Both the position numbers and the translations under genes were made by a program. A stretch of DNA of 64,000 bases from Azoarcus sp. KH32C (GTDB taxonomy: Bacteria > Pseudomonadota > Gammaproteobacteria > Burkholderiales > Rhodocyclaceae). The notes under the pieces are model-generated. The model saw only the letters and a program-made list of their open reading frames with translations, was not told the origin of the DNA and searched no databases. Numbering within the stretch: the first letter of the stretch is position 1; each line of letters begins with the position of its first letter. Positions 27,673-36,185 of this stretch are shown piece after piece. Location of the stretch: NCBI RefSeq assembly GCF_000349945.1, contig NC_020548.1, positions 62,001 to 126,000 of the forward strand. Direction: 5' to 3'.

Positions 27673-27773
27673 GACCGAGGAAACTGCGTCGGCGATTGCC
27701 GGTCGGAATCACGGGAATGCCGTGACGATATCCGGCATGTGTACCGCTTCAATCTGAATAGGAAGGCGCACGA

Positions 27774-28670
27774 ATGAAGAAGCCCACAGTTGCTTTCATC
27801 GGCCTCGGCGCCATGGGTGCCCCCATGGCCCGCAACCTGATCGCCGCCGGATTCGCGGTCACGATCTACAACCGCAGCCGCGGCCCGGCCGAGGCGTTCG
27901 CCGCCGAAGGCGTCCGAATCGCCGCGTCGCCCGCCGACGCCGTCGAGCCCGGCGGCATCGTCGTCACGATGCTCGCCAACGACGCGGCACTCGAAGCCGT
28001 CACCCTCGGAGAAGACGGCTTTGCGGCGCGCCTCGGCGCCGGCGGCATGCATATCTCGATGAGCACGGTCTCGGCGGAGACTTCGCGGCGTCTGGCAATC
28101 GAGCACGCCAAGCTTGGGAGCAAGCTTCTCGCCGCGCCGGTCTTCGGCCGCCCGGAAGCGGCGGCGGCACGGAAGCTCTGGATCTGCCAGTCCGGCTCCG
28201 ACGACGCGAAGGAGCGCGCGCAGCCCGTGCTCGCCGCGCTCGGCCAGAAGATCCACGATTTCGGCACCGATCCCGGCGCCGCGAATGTCGTCAAACTCTC
28301 GGGCAATTTCCTGATCTTCTCCGCCATCGAAGCGCTCTCCGAGGCGCTCGCGCTCGCAGAAAAGAACGGCGTCGACCGCGAAGTCCTCGTCAGCTTCTTC
28401 GGCGAGACCATTTTCAACTGCCCGATCTACCAGAACTATGGCCGCATGCTCGCGCAACGCAGCTACGAACCGCCCGGTTTCAAGCTCGAACTGGGCATGA
28501 AGGACATGCGCCTCGTACGCAACGTCGCCGAAGACGCCCAGGTCCCGATGCCCCTGGCGGACCTGCTCCACGCCCGGCTGCTGACGGCCCTCGCAAAAGG
28601 CCGCGGCGGGATGGACTGGATGGCGATCGAGCTCTCGTCGTCGGAGGATGCCGGACTGACCGGAACCTGA
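27774..28670 (+). CDS. Beta-hydroxyacid dehydrogenase (GLYR1/GHBDH-like)
   Basis: A 298-residue enzyme of the same superfamily as LtnD. AFIGLGAMGAPMARNLIAAGF binds the dinucleotide, APVFGRPEAAAA is the loop typical of the glyoxylate/succinate semialdehyde reductase branch, and VVKLSGNFLIFSAIEALSEAL holds the catalytic lysine. It starts 101 bp after denD, so it may be a separate unit or the last gene of the operon. A plausible role is reduction of a tartronate- or succinate-type semialdehyde; the substrate is not fixed by sequence. Confidence 0.82.
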   Translation: MKKPTVAFIGLGAMGAPMARNLIAAGFAVTIYNRSRGPAEAFAAEGVRIAASPADAVEPGGIVVTMLANDAALEAVTLGEDGFAARLGAGGMHISMSTVSAETSRRLAIEHAKLGSKLLAAPVFGRPEAAAARKLWICQSGSDDAKERAQPVLAALGQKIHDFGTDPGAANVVKLSGNFLIFSAIEALSEALALAEKNGVDREVLVSFFGETIFNCPIYQNYGRMLAQRSYEPPGFKLELGMKDMRLVRNVAEDAQVPMPLADLLHARLLTALAKGRGGMDWMAIELSSSEDAGLTGT

Positions 28671-28717
28671 GGATCGGCGCGCAGTCCCAAGGGCGTGCCA
28701 TTCACCGAGGTTTCCAG

Positions 28718-29305
28718 ATGATCCGCTTCCTGATTGCTTGCCTCCTGGCGGGGGCCATTGCAATCCCCGCCATGGCGGCGCTCAAGGAGGGCGACAGCGC
28801 GCCGGACTTCCGCGCCCAGGCCTCTCTCGCCGGCAACGCCTTCGACTTTTCGCTGAAGGAGGCGCTGAAGAAAGGCCCGGTGGTCGTGTACTTCTACCCG
28901 GCCGCCTTCACCGAGGGATGCAACATCCAGGCGCATGAATTCGCGGTCCACCACGACAAGTTCGTCGCGGCCGGCGCGACCGTCATCGGCGTGTCGCTCG
29001 ACGACATCTCCCGCCTCAACGCATTTTCGGCCGATCCGCAATACTGCGGCGGCAAGGTACCGGTCGCATCCGACGCGGACGGCCGCATTGCCAAGTCCTA
29101 CGACTTGCGCATCGTAAAGATCCCGGTTTCGATCAAGGATAGCCGGGGCGTGGCCGTCGATCACGGCTTCGTCGAGCGCACCACCTTCATCGTGACGCCG
29201 GACGGAAAGATCGCCGCGACCATCGGCGGCCTCGCCCCGCAGGACAATGTCGCGAAGGCGCTGGAGGCCGTGCAGAAGCTCTCGGCAAAGCGGCCGGCGA
29301 TGTGA
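28718..29305 (+). CDS. Exported peroxiredoxin (AhpC/TSA-type)
   Basis: A 195-residue protein with a signal peptide (FLIACLLAGAIAIPAMA, predicted cut near residue 20) and a thioredoxin-fold peroxidase domain. The PAAFTEGC segment fits the PxxxTxxC active site, placing the peroxidatic cysteine at residue 68. A second cysteine in PQYCGGK might be the resolving one, and the conserved arginine region VERTTFIV is present. It would reduce peroxides in the periplasm. It stands alone between the dehydrogenase and the convergent ABC genes. Confidence 0.85.
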   Translation: MIRFLIACLLAGAIAIPAMAALKEGDSAPDFRAQASLAGNAFDFSLKEALKKGPVVVYFYPAAFTEGCNIQAHEFAVHHDKFVAAGATVIGVSLDDISRLNAFSADPQYCGGKVPVASDADGRIAKSYDLRIVKIPVSIKDSRGVAVDHGFVERTTFIVTPDGKIAATIGGLAPQDNVAKALEAVQKLSAKRPAM

Positions 29306-29315
29306 TGCCCGCCGG

Positions 29316-30632
29316 CTAGGTCACGACGCTGCCGGCCGCTTCGCCCTCAGGGAGATGAATGACGCCGGTATTGTAGTTGTACTCGAAGACCTCGCCGTAG
29401 CGCCCCCATTCGATCGCCACCCGCAGGGCACGCTCGGCTTCTGCTTCATCCAGGGTGTAGCGTAAGAGCTTGAGGAACAGGTCCTGTGGCAGGTCGCCGC
29501 TCGCATCCTGCTCCAGGCCGTGGCGGATGTAGGCGATGAGCGGGACATGCGAAAGGAGCTGCTGTCCGAAGAGCTCCTGCCGCAAGGTCTTCGTGCCGCC
29601 GATGTAATGCTCACCCAAGGAAGTGATCGTGATGTCGCCGTGGGCCAAGTGCGCAAAACCGAGCAGCGCCAAGGCATGGCTCGCCTCCAGAAGTTCATCG
29701 TCGGTAAGTTCGGCCTCTTCGGCGAGCTGCGGGAGGTCCGCACGGCCGTGAAACGGCTCGTCGGCCAGCAGCTCAAGCAGTCCTTCGATGCGGGCCACGT
29801 CGGCCACGGGCAGCCGGTCGCCGATACCCAAGGGCGTTTCCCTTTCCGCAGGTTTCCCGGTCCGGGCCGGCCGTGCCGTCATGAGCCCATAGACTTCGTC
29901 GACCAGGGCCCGCAGGTCAGGGCTGGCCACGTCTCTGGGACGCTCCAGACTGACCGCCAACTCGGCCCGCACGCGCCCCGGATTGCTGCCGAAGATCAGC
30001 ACGCGGTCGGCCATGGTGACGGCCTCCTCGATGTTGTGGGAGACGACCAGGATCGCCTTGGTCGGCATCTCGCCGCTTTCCCACAAGCCCAGGATGTCCT
30101 CCCGCAGGCGCTCGCCGGTCAGTACGTCGAGGGCCGAAAAGGCCTCGTCCATCAGCAGCACTTCCGGTTCCAGCACGAGCGCGCGAGCGATGCCCACCCG
30201 CTGGCGCATGCCGCCCGAGAGTTCCCGCGGCAACGCGCCCTCGAAGCCGGACAGGCCGATCAGCTCGATGGCTGCCTGTGCGCGGCGCGAACGCTCTTCG
30301 GGCCCCATCCCGCGCGCTTCAAGGCCCAGTTCGACGTTCTTCTGTACGGTCAGCCACGGGAACAGGGCGAAGGACTGGAACACCATGCTTACGCCTCGGG
30401 CGGGCCCATGGAGCGGCAAGCCCCGGTACAGCACCTCGCCTCCATCGGCGCTGATGAGGCCGGCCATGATCCGCAGCAGCGTGGACTTGCCCGATCCGGA
30501 CTGGCCCAGCAGTGCCACGATCTCGCCTTCCCGCAGCGTGAAGTCCACCCCTTCGAGCACTGCACGGGCCGTTCCATCGGTCGACCGGAAGGACTTGCCG
30601 ACGGATTTGAGTTCAATGATCGGGGTGCTCAC
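29316..30632 (-). CDS. ABC transporter ATPase (nitrate/sulfonate type) with AAA-associated C-terminal domain
   Basis: A 438-residue protein. The first about 250 residues are an ABC ATPase: Walker A GQSGSGKST, signature LSGGMRQR, Walker B VLLMDEAFSALD, switch histidine in VVSHNIEEA. The last about 150 residues form the AAA-associated C-terminal domain found on some taurine/nitrate-type ATPases (VADVARIEGLLELL and EWGRYGEVFEYNYN), thought to be regulatory. The permease gene is 9 bp upstream. No substrate-binding protein gene is next to it. Confidence 0.9.
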   Translation of the reverse strand: MSTPIIELKSVGKSFRSTDGTARAVLEGVDFTLREGEIVALLGQSGSGKSTLLRIMAGLISADGGEVLYRGLPLHGPARGVSMVFQSFALFPWLTVQKNVELGLEARGMGPEERSRRAQAAIELIGLSGFEGALPRELSGGMRQRVGIARALVLEPEVLLMDEAFSALDVLTGERLREDILGLWESGEMPTKAILVVSHNIEEAVTMADRVLIFGSNPGRVRAELAVSLERPRDVASPDLRALVDEVYGLMTARPARTGKPAERETPLGIGDRLPVADVARIEGLLELLADEPFHGRADLPQLAEEAELTDDELLEASHALALLGFAHLAHGDITITSLGEHYIGGTKTLRQELFGQQLLSHVPLIAYIRHGLEQDASGDLPQDLFLKLLRYTLDEAEAERALRVAIEWGRYGEVFEYNYNTGVIHLPEGEAAGSVVT

Positions 30633-30641
30633 CGGCGTTCC

Positions 30642-32372
30642 TCAGAAATGCAAACGATCCTCGGCCATGCGATAAAGCCGGCGCCAGACGAAGTGGTTGA
30701 AGGCCATGACGAATATGCACATCACACCGATACCCAGGGCAATGCGCGGAAAGTCGCCCGTCGCCGTCATTTCCGCGATGTAGCTGCCGAGGCCGTGGGC
30801 TTTCAGCGTCGTGTCGCCCCAGGTGACGTACTCGGCAACGATGCTGGCGTTCCAGGACCCGCCGCTCGCGGTGATGGCGCCCGTGACGAAACTGGGGAAG
30901 ATCGCAGGCAGCAGGTATCGGCGCCACTTGAGCCAGCCCGTCAGGCTGAAATTCTGCGCGGCGTAGCGCAGTTCAGTGGGGATGGTCGATGCCCCGGCGA
31001 TCACGTTGAACAGCAGATACCACTGGGTACCGAGGACCATCAGCGGCGACAGCCAGACGTCGGGATTCAGTTTGAAGTGCACGATCCCCAGCACGGCGAC
31101 CGGGAACATCAGGTTGGCGGGGAAGGCAGCAAGGAATTGCGCGACCGCCTGGACGCGCTCCGCGAGGCGCGGATTGAGACCGATCCGGATCCCGATCGGC
31201 ACCCAGACGAGGGCCGCGATCAACATCAGCACGACCACCCGCATCATCGTATAGAGGCCGAGAACGAAGACGTGCCCGGCTTCGCCCCAGCCCACTTCGG
31301 TGTGGATGAAGCGCAACAGCGACCAGACGGCGTAAAAGACGGCGGCTGCGATCACCGCATCCCAGATGCGTTCGGGCACCATGTTCGCCGGGCGCGGCCT
31401 CGCGCGGATCGACGTACCGTCATGGCCCATGCGGAAAACGGTCAGCGAACGCTCCAGCAACGCGACGAACAGCTTCACGATGCCCTGGGTGCGCTCCGTG
31501 CGGCGCAGCCAGGTGAGCAGCCACGAGTCCTGGGCGGAGTCGCCCCCCGTTTCCTCGAAACGGAACTTGTCGGCCCAGGCGAGCAAGGGGCGGAAAAACA
31601 GCTGGTCGTAGAGCAACACGCCCACCAGCATCGCGCCGATGGCCCAGGCGATGGCATGAAGGTCGCGGGCTTCGATTGCAAGCGCGATATAGGACCCGAT
31701 GCCCGGCAGTTTGATGCTCTGGTTGGATACCGAGATCGCCTCGGACGCCACGACGAAGAACCAGCCCCCCGACATCGACATCATCATGTTCCAGAGCAGG
31801 CCTGGCATTGCATAGGGCAGCTCCAGCCGCCAGAAGCGTTGCCAGGGAGACAGCTGGAATACGCGAGCCGCCTCCGACAGCTCCGCCGGTACCGTCCGAA
31901 AACCCTGGTAGGCGGAGAAGGCCATGTTCCAGGCCTGGGAGGTGAAGATGGCGAAGATTGCCGCGCATTCGACGCCCAGCAGGTTGCCCGGGAAGAGCGC
32001 GATAAAGCCGGTGACGGTGATCGAGAGGAAGCCGAGTACCGGGATCGACTGCAGGATGTCGAGCAGGGGCACCAGCACCTTTTCCGCCGCGCGATACTTC
32101 GAGGCGAGCGCGGCGAAGACACAGCTGAAAACCATGGAGGCCGCGAGTGCGATGAACATCCGCAGCGTCGTGCGCAGCAGGTAGTAGGGCAAGACCGAGG
32201 GAGCCAGGCTGAGAGGGATCGCCTCGCCGAGCTGGTAGGGGCGGGCCATCTGTTGGGCGCCGTACGCCACCAGCACCAGCGCGGCGAGCACGAGGGGCAG
32301 CAGGGCCCAATCCCAGCGATTGCCGCCGGCGTCGACCACTTGGCGCGGGAAGAACAGCAAGTCTTTGATCAT
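30642..32372 (-). CDS. Double-domain ABC permease
   Basis: A 576-residue membrane protein from ATG 32372; the frame extends to a TTG at 32429 but ATG is the conventional start. It contains two binding-protein-dependent permease domains in tandem. The first spans about residues 40-270 (DILQSIPVLGFLSI and EAARVFQLSPWQRFWRLELPYAMPG), the second about 330-570 (EYVTWGDTTLKAHGLGSYIAEMT). The EAA-type loops contact the ATPase encoded immediately downstream. A fused permease replaces the usual homodimer. Substrate is unknown; the NitT/TauT relatives import sulfonates, nitrate or cyanate. Confidence 0.87.
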   Translation of the reverse strand: MIKDLLFFPRQVVDAGGNRWDWALLPLVLAALVLVAYGAQQMARPYQLGEAIPLSLAPSVLPYYLLRTTLRMFIALAASMVFSCVFAALASKYRAAEKVLVPLLDILQSIPVLGFLSITVTGFIALFPGNLLGVECAAIFAIFTSQAWNMAFSAYQGFRTVPAELSEAARVFQLSPWQRFWRLELPYAMPGLLWNMMMSMSGGWFFVVASEAISVSNQSIKLPGIGSYIALAIEARDLHAIAWAIGAMLVGVLLYDQLFFRPLLAWADKFRFEETGGDSAQDSWLLTWLRRTERTQGIVKLFVALLERSLTVFRMGHDGTSIRARPRPANMVPERIWDAVIAAAVFYAVWSLLRFIHTEVGWGEAGHVFVLGLYTMMRVVVLMLIAALVWVPIGIRIGLNPRLAERVQAVAQFLAAFPANLMFPVAVLGIVHFKLNPDVWLSPLMVLGTQWYLLFNVIAGASTIPTELRYAAQNFSLTGWLKWRRYLLPAIFPSFVTGAITASGGSWNASIVAEYVTWGDTTLKAHGLGSYIAEMTATGDFPRIALGIGVMCIFVMAFNHFVWRRLYRMAEDRLHF

Positions 32373-32566
32373 ATATCGGAATCCGGCCAAGTTTCGGCGC
32401 GCAAGACAGCGCGCGTAATCTAGCAGCAAACCTGCGGGGTCCGAATTAAGAATATTAAAGATGGGGCAAGGCCATCCTCCAGCCGGGCAAGACCTCGCCC
32501 CGCTGACCTCGCGGCCGCTTTGTAGTAGCCTTGACCCTTTTTCGCCGATCGGGCGTCGATTTGGTC

Positions 32567-33337
32567 ATGGCGCAAGGTTTGCCGCGTTCGCACTTCAATA
32601 GTTCCCGGCTGGTTCGTGCGCTGACCGACCTGTCGGTCGCGGACGTGCCCGAGTCGAAGCAGTCCTTCGCCGAAAGACTCGGCCAGTGGCTGGACTTCAC
32701 CGATGCGCTCTCGCTGTACTCCGCGCTGAACGCCGGCGCGGGCGACCTGGAGCCTTCCTCGGCGGTCGCGCCCGCGGGCCGGGCCCTCGTCCGGAACCAA
32801 CTCACCCGAGTGCGGGCCGCCCTGCTGGATTCGATCCTCATGGACGGCGTGTCCCGACCCGGCAAAGCGCGCATCGAACTCCCCATCCCGACCCCGAACG
32901 ACTCCGTCGAAAGCGCGGCCGACTTCGCGCCCTACCATCGCTACTATCTCGCGCACCAGCGGGACATGAGCGCGAATATCGGCTCCCTGCGGGCAACGGT
33001 ACGCAACGCAATGGCCAGGCAGTCGGCCAAGCTCAAGCGGCTCGCGGCCCTCGATGCCGTGCTGGACAAGGCGCTGGAAGTTCGCGAGCGCAGTCTGCTG
33101 GCGACGGTGCCGACGCTGCTGGGAAAGCGCTTCGAGCACCTGTACCAGTCGCACCAGGCGACTCGGGCGGAAGCGCAAACGGCAGACGACCCGATGCAAT
33201 GGATGCAGCCGGGCCGATGGCTCGCAACGTTCTGCACGGACATGCAGGCCGTGCTGCAGGCGGAACTGGATCTTCGATTGCAGCCGGTCGCAGGACTGAT
33301 CGCTGCCTTCGACACTGAGGTAACGAGCAAGCAATGA
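32567..33337 (+). CDS. DUF3348 family protein, first gene of the motor-like operon
   Basis: A 256-residue soluble, helical protein. ATG 32567 is chosen as the first ATG that keeps the conserved-looking start MAQGLPRSHFNSSRLVRALTDL. Segments include FAERLGQWLDFTDALSLYSAL, FAPYHRYYLAHQRDM and ARQSAKLKRLAALDAVLDKAL. No catalytic or metal motif is evident. It matches the DUF3348 family as I recall it, which regularly accompanies DUF802 and DUF2894 genes. The stop overlaps the next start (ATGA), so synthesis is coupled to the MotA-like gene. Function unknown. Confidence 0.75.
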   Translation: MAQGLPRSHFNSSRLVRALTDLSVADVPESKQSFAERLGQWLDFTDALSLYSALNAGAGDLEPSSAVAPAGRALVRNQLTRVRAALLDSILMDGVSRPGKARIELPIPTPNDSVESAADFAPYHRYYLAHQRDMSANIGSLRATVRNAMARQSAKLKRLAALDAVLDKALEVRERSLLATVPTLLGKRFEHLYQSHQATRAEAQTADDPMQWMQPGRWLATFCTDMQAVLQAELDLRLQPVAGLIAAFDTEVTSKQ

Positions 33338-35544
33338 ACCGAAAAATCTGCGTGGCGGCCTTCCTCATCGGCTTGGCCGCCGTTTGCTGGGTGGGGGCTG
33401 GCTACATCGGCTCCGGCCTGCTTCCGCTGACGATGACCATGATCATCGCCGCCGTCTACGTGACGGGCTCCGTCGAGATGCTGCGCTTTCATCGGGCTAC
33501 CGACGCACTCGCCCAAGCCCTGAAGTCGATTCCGGAAGATCTGTCGCACCCGGGCGAATGGCTGGCCAAACTCCCCGCTTCGCTACAGAACCCGGTGCGC
33601 CTGCGCATCGAAGGCGAGCGCGCCGGCCTGCCCGGCCCGGCGGTCACGCCCTATCTCGTCGGACTGCTGGTGCTGCTCGGCATGCTGGGCACCTTCCTCG
33701 GCATGGTCGTGACCCTCAACGGCGCGGTCCTCGCGCTGGAAAGCACCACCGACCTGCACACCATCCGCGCGGCGCTGGCCGCGCCGGTCAAGGGCCTCGG
33801 GGTCGCCTTCGGTACCTCGGTCGCGGGCGTCGCGGCGTCCGCGATGCTGGGCCTCATCTCGGCGCTGTGCCGGCGCGAACGGCTGCAGACGGCGCAATTG
33901 CTGGACACCAAGGTCGCGACCGCACTCCGCGGCTTCTCGCTCGTCCATCAGCGCCAGGAGACCTACAAGGCGCTGCAGTTGCAGGCCACGGCGCTGCCCG
34001 AGATGGTCGGTACGCTGCAGGCCATGATGGCGCAGATGGACCGCCAAAGCCGCGAGCTGAACGAGCGCCTGGTCGCCGAACAGGAGCGCTTCTACCGCGA
34101 AGCCAAGGGGATGTACTCGGAGCTCGCGGGTTCCGTCGACAAGTCCCTGAAGACGAGCCTGACCGAAAGCGCCCGCCTGGCCGGCGAGACGATCCAGCCT
34201 GTCGTGACGGAAACGATGGCGGGCATCGCGCGCGAGACGTCCGCGCTGCAGGAACGTGTCGCCGAGGCCGTCCAGACACAGCTCGCGGGCATCTCGGAAC
34301 GCTTCGACACCAGCGTCACCAAGGTGTCGGACACCTGGACAGCCGCGCTCGCCAGTCACGAACGCACCGGCGAGAACCTCAACCGGCAGTTGCAGGGCGC
34401 GCTCGCGGCCTACACCGACACCTTCGAGCAGCGTTCGGCTGCCCTGCTCGCCTCGGTCGAAGGCGCGCATGCGGGGCTCCGCGCGGATCTCTCGGCCACG
34501 ACGACGGCGATGGCGCAGGAGACGAGTGCGCTGCACGCCAGACTCGCCGACACCGTCGAAACCCAACTCGACGGCGTTGCGGCCCGTTTCGACACGGCCG
34601 TCGGCACCGTAACGAACACCTGGTCCGCGGCGCTCGCCAAGCACGAAAGTACGAGCGAAGCCCTCACCGCCGCGATGCACAGATCGCAGGACGCCTTCAC
34701 CGCGACCTTCGCGGAACGCTCGGCGACCCTGCTCGCCACGGTCAGCGAAACGGCTGCCCGTCTGCAGGCGGACCTGGCGGCCAAGGACGAAGCGCGCCAG
34801 ACCGCCCTCGCCCGGATGCTGGAAGCAATGGCCGCATCGCTGCAGCAGGAATGGCAACAAGCCGGCGCACACACACTCGCCCAACAGGAACAGATCACCA
34901 GGACGCTCGGCGAGACCGCCCGCGACATCGCCGCGTCTGCCCAGGCGCAGGCCACGAACACCATCGACGAAGTCGCGCGCCTTATGGAGACCGCCGCGGA
35001 GGCCCCACGCGCCGCCGCCGAAGTCATCGGCCAGCTGCGGCACGAACTCTCCGCCAGCATCGCCCGCGATAACGAGCTCCTCGCCGAACGCAGCCGCATC
35101 ATGGAGACGCTGGGCTCGCTGCTCGACGCCATCAATCACGCCTCCACCGAACAGCGCACGGCGATCGATGCGCTCGTGGCCTCCTCGACGACAATGCTCG
35201 AACACACCGGCAAGCGCTTCACGGCAAGCATCGACGCCGAGTCCGCGCGGATCGCCGACGTGGCCGGCCAGATCACCGGCGGCGCCGTCGAGGTCGCGAG
35301 CCTGAGCGAAGCCTTCGGGCTCGCCGTGCAGCTTTTCAGCGAATCGAACGACAAGCTGATGGGGACGCTGCAGCGCATCGAAGGCGCCCTCGACAAGTCC
35401 ATGGCACGCAGCGACGACCAGCTCGCCTACTACGTCGCCCAGGCGCGCGAAATCATCGACCTCAGCATCATGTCGCAACGCCAGATCGTCGAAGACCTGC
35501 AGCAGATTTCCGGCAACCAGGCGGCCGCGGCCAGCGAGGTGTGA
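33334..35544 (+). CDS. DUF802 protein: MotA/TolQ/ExbB-like channel core with long coiled-coil tail
   Basis: A 736-residue protein. Membrane segments lie at about residues 9-25, 30-50, 104-128 and 153-178. The third and fourth have the stator-channel pattern: LVLLGMLGTFLGMVVTLNG and KGLGVAFGTSVAGVAASAM resemble the GLLGTVxGM and ALxTTxxGL helices of MotA, TolQ, ExbB and ZorA. From about 185 to the end it is a soluble, nearly proline-free, Ala/Glu/Thr-rich coiled coil. Two 95-residue repeats begin at residues 301 and 396 (each starting ETSAL). The Pfam-style name is DUF802. The tail is predicted cytoplasmic, as in ZorA. It overlaps the DUF3348 gene, and the MotB-like gene follows at once. Confidence 0.78.
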   Translation: MNRKICVAAFLIGLAAVCWVGAGYIGSGLLPLTMTMIIAAVYVTGSVEMLRFHRATDALAQALKSIPEDLSHPGEWLAKLPASLQNPVRLRIEGERAGLPGPAVTPYLVGLLVLLGMLGTFLGMVVTLNGAVLALESTTDLHTIRAALAAPVKGLGVAFGTSVAGVAASAMLGLISALCRRERLQTAQLLDTKVATALRGFSLVHQRQETYKALQLQATALPEMVGTLQAMMAQMDRQSRELNERLVAEQERFYREAKGMYSELAGSVDKSLKTSLTESARLAGETIQPVVTETMAGIARETSALQERVAEAVQTQLAGISERFDTSVTKVSDTWTAALASHERTGENLNRQLQGALAAYTDTFEQRSAALLASVEGAHAGLRADLSATTTAMAQETSALHARLADTVETQLDGVAARFDTAVGTVTNTWSAALAKHESTSEALTAAMHRSQDAFTATFAERSATLLATVSETAARLQADLAAKDEARQTALARMLEAMAASLQQEWQQAGAHTLAQQEQITRTLGETARDIAASAQAQATNTIDEVARLMETAAEAPRAAAEVIGQLRHELSASIARDNELLAERSRIMETLGSLLDAINHASTEQRTAIDALVASSTTMLEHTGKRFTASIDAESARIADVAGQITGGAVEVASLSEAFGLAVQLFSESNDKLMGTLQRIEGALDKSMARSDDQLAYYVAQAREIIDLSIMSQRQIVEDLQQISGNQAAAASEV

Positions 35545-35546
35545 CG

Positions 35547-36185
35547 ATGGAAGACATCGACGCCGCCATCGAGCATTCCACGCCCGTCTGGGCCGTCTTC
35601 GGCGACCTGATGTCGGGGCTCCTGGGCGCCTTCGTGCTGATCCTCGTCGGCGTGCTCGGCGTGCAGCTCGAACTGGTGACGAACCTCGAAACCGAAGTGC
35701 AGAAGCGCCAGGTCGAGGAGCAGCGGCGCGAGGCGCTGGAAAAGGCACTGGCCGTGCCGCTCGCAGCCGGCCGCGTGACGCTCAACAACGGTCGCATCGG
35801 CATCAGCGGCAGCGTGCTCTTCGCGCTCAACTCCGACGAGCTGCAACCGGAAGGCCGGCAACTGCTCAAGAGCCTCGCGCCCCCGCTCGCCGCCTACCTC
35901 GGCACCCGCGACGAAATGCTGATGGTGAGCGGCTTTACGGACGATCGCCCCGTGCGCGACACCAACCGCCAGTTCGCCGACAACCTCGAACTCTCCGCCC
36001 AGCGCGCCCTGACCGTGACCCGCGCCCTGATCGACGAAGGCATTCCCTCCTCGTCGGTGTTCGCTGCGGCTTTCGGCGCGGAACAGCCGGTCGCTTCCAA
36101 CACGGATGCCGAAGGTCGGTCTAAAAACCGGCGCGTGGAAATGGCGCCTGTGCCGAAATCGGGCAAGTCGGACAGCCATGGCTGA
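35547..36185 (+). CDS. MotB/ZorB-like protein: single TM helix with aspartate plus OmpA-like domain
   Basis: A 212-residue protein. ATG 35547 has GAGG 7 bases upstream; a GTG at 35541 overlapping the previous stop is an alternative. After a short N-terminus comes one membrane helix, VWAVFGDLMSGLLGAFVLIL, with Asp20 in the position of the proton-binding aspartate of MotB, ExbD, TolR and ZorB. A short coiled linker (NLETEVQKRQVEEQRREAL) leads to an OmpA/MotB-type domain with LFALNSDELQPEG, VSGFTDDRPVRD, NLELSAQRALTVTRALI and GRSKNRRVEM, which would bind peptidoglycan. Together with the previous gene it forms a plausible ion-driven stator pair. Confidence 0.8.
   Translation: MEDIDAAIEHSTPVWAVFGDLMSGLLGAFVLILVGVLGVQLELVTNLETEVQKRQVEEQRREALEKALAVPLAAGRVTLNNGRIGISGSVLFALNSDELQPEGRQLLKSLAPPLAAYLGTRDEMLMVSGFTDDRPVRDTNRQFADNLELSAQRALTVTRALIDEGIPSSSVFAAAFGAEQPVASNTDAEGRSKNRRVEMAPVPKSGKSDSHG

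Noticed and set aside
29520..32423. Plus-strand 967-codon frame opposite the ABC transporter genes
   Set aside because: No fold features and antisense to intact Walker and permease motifs.
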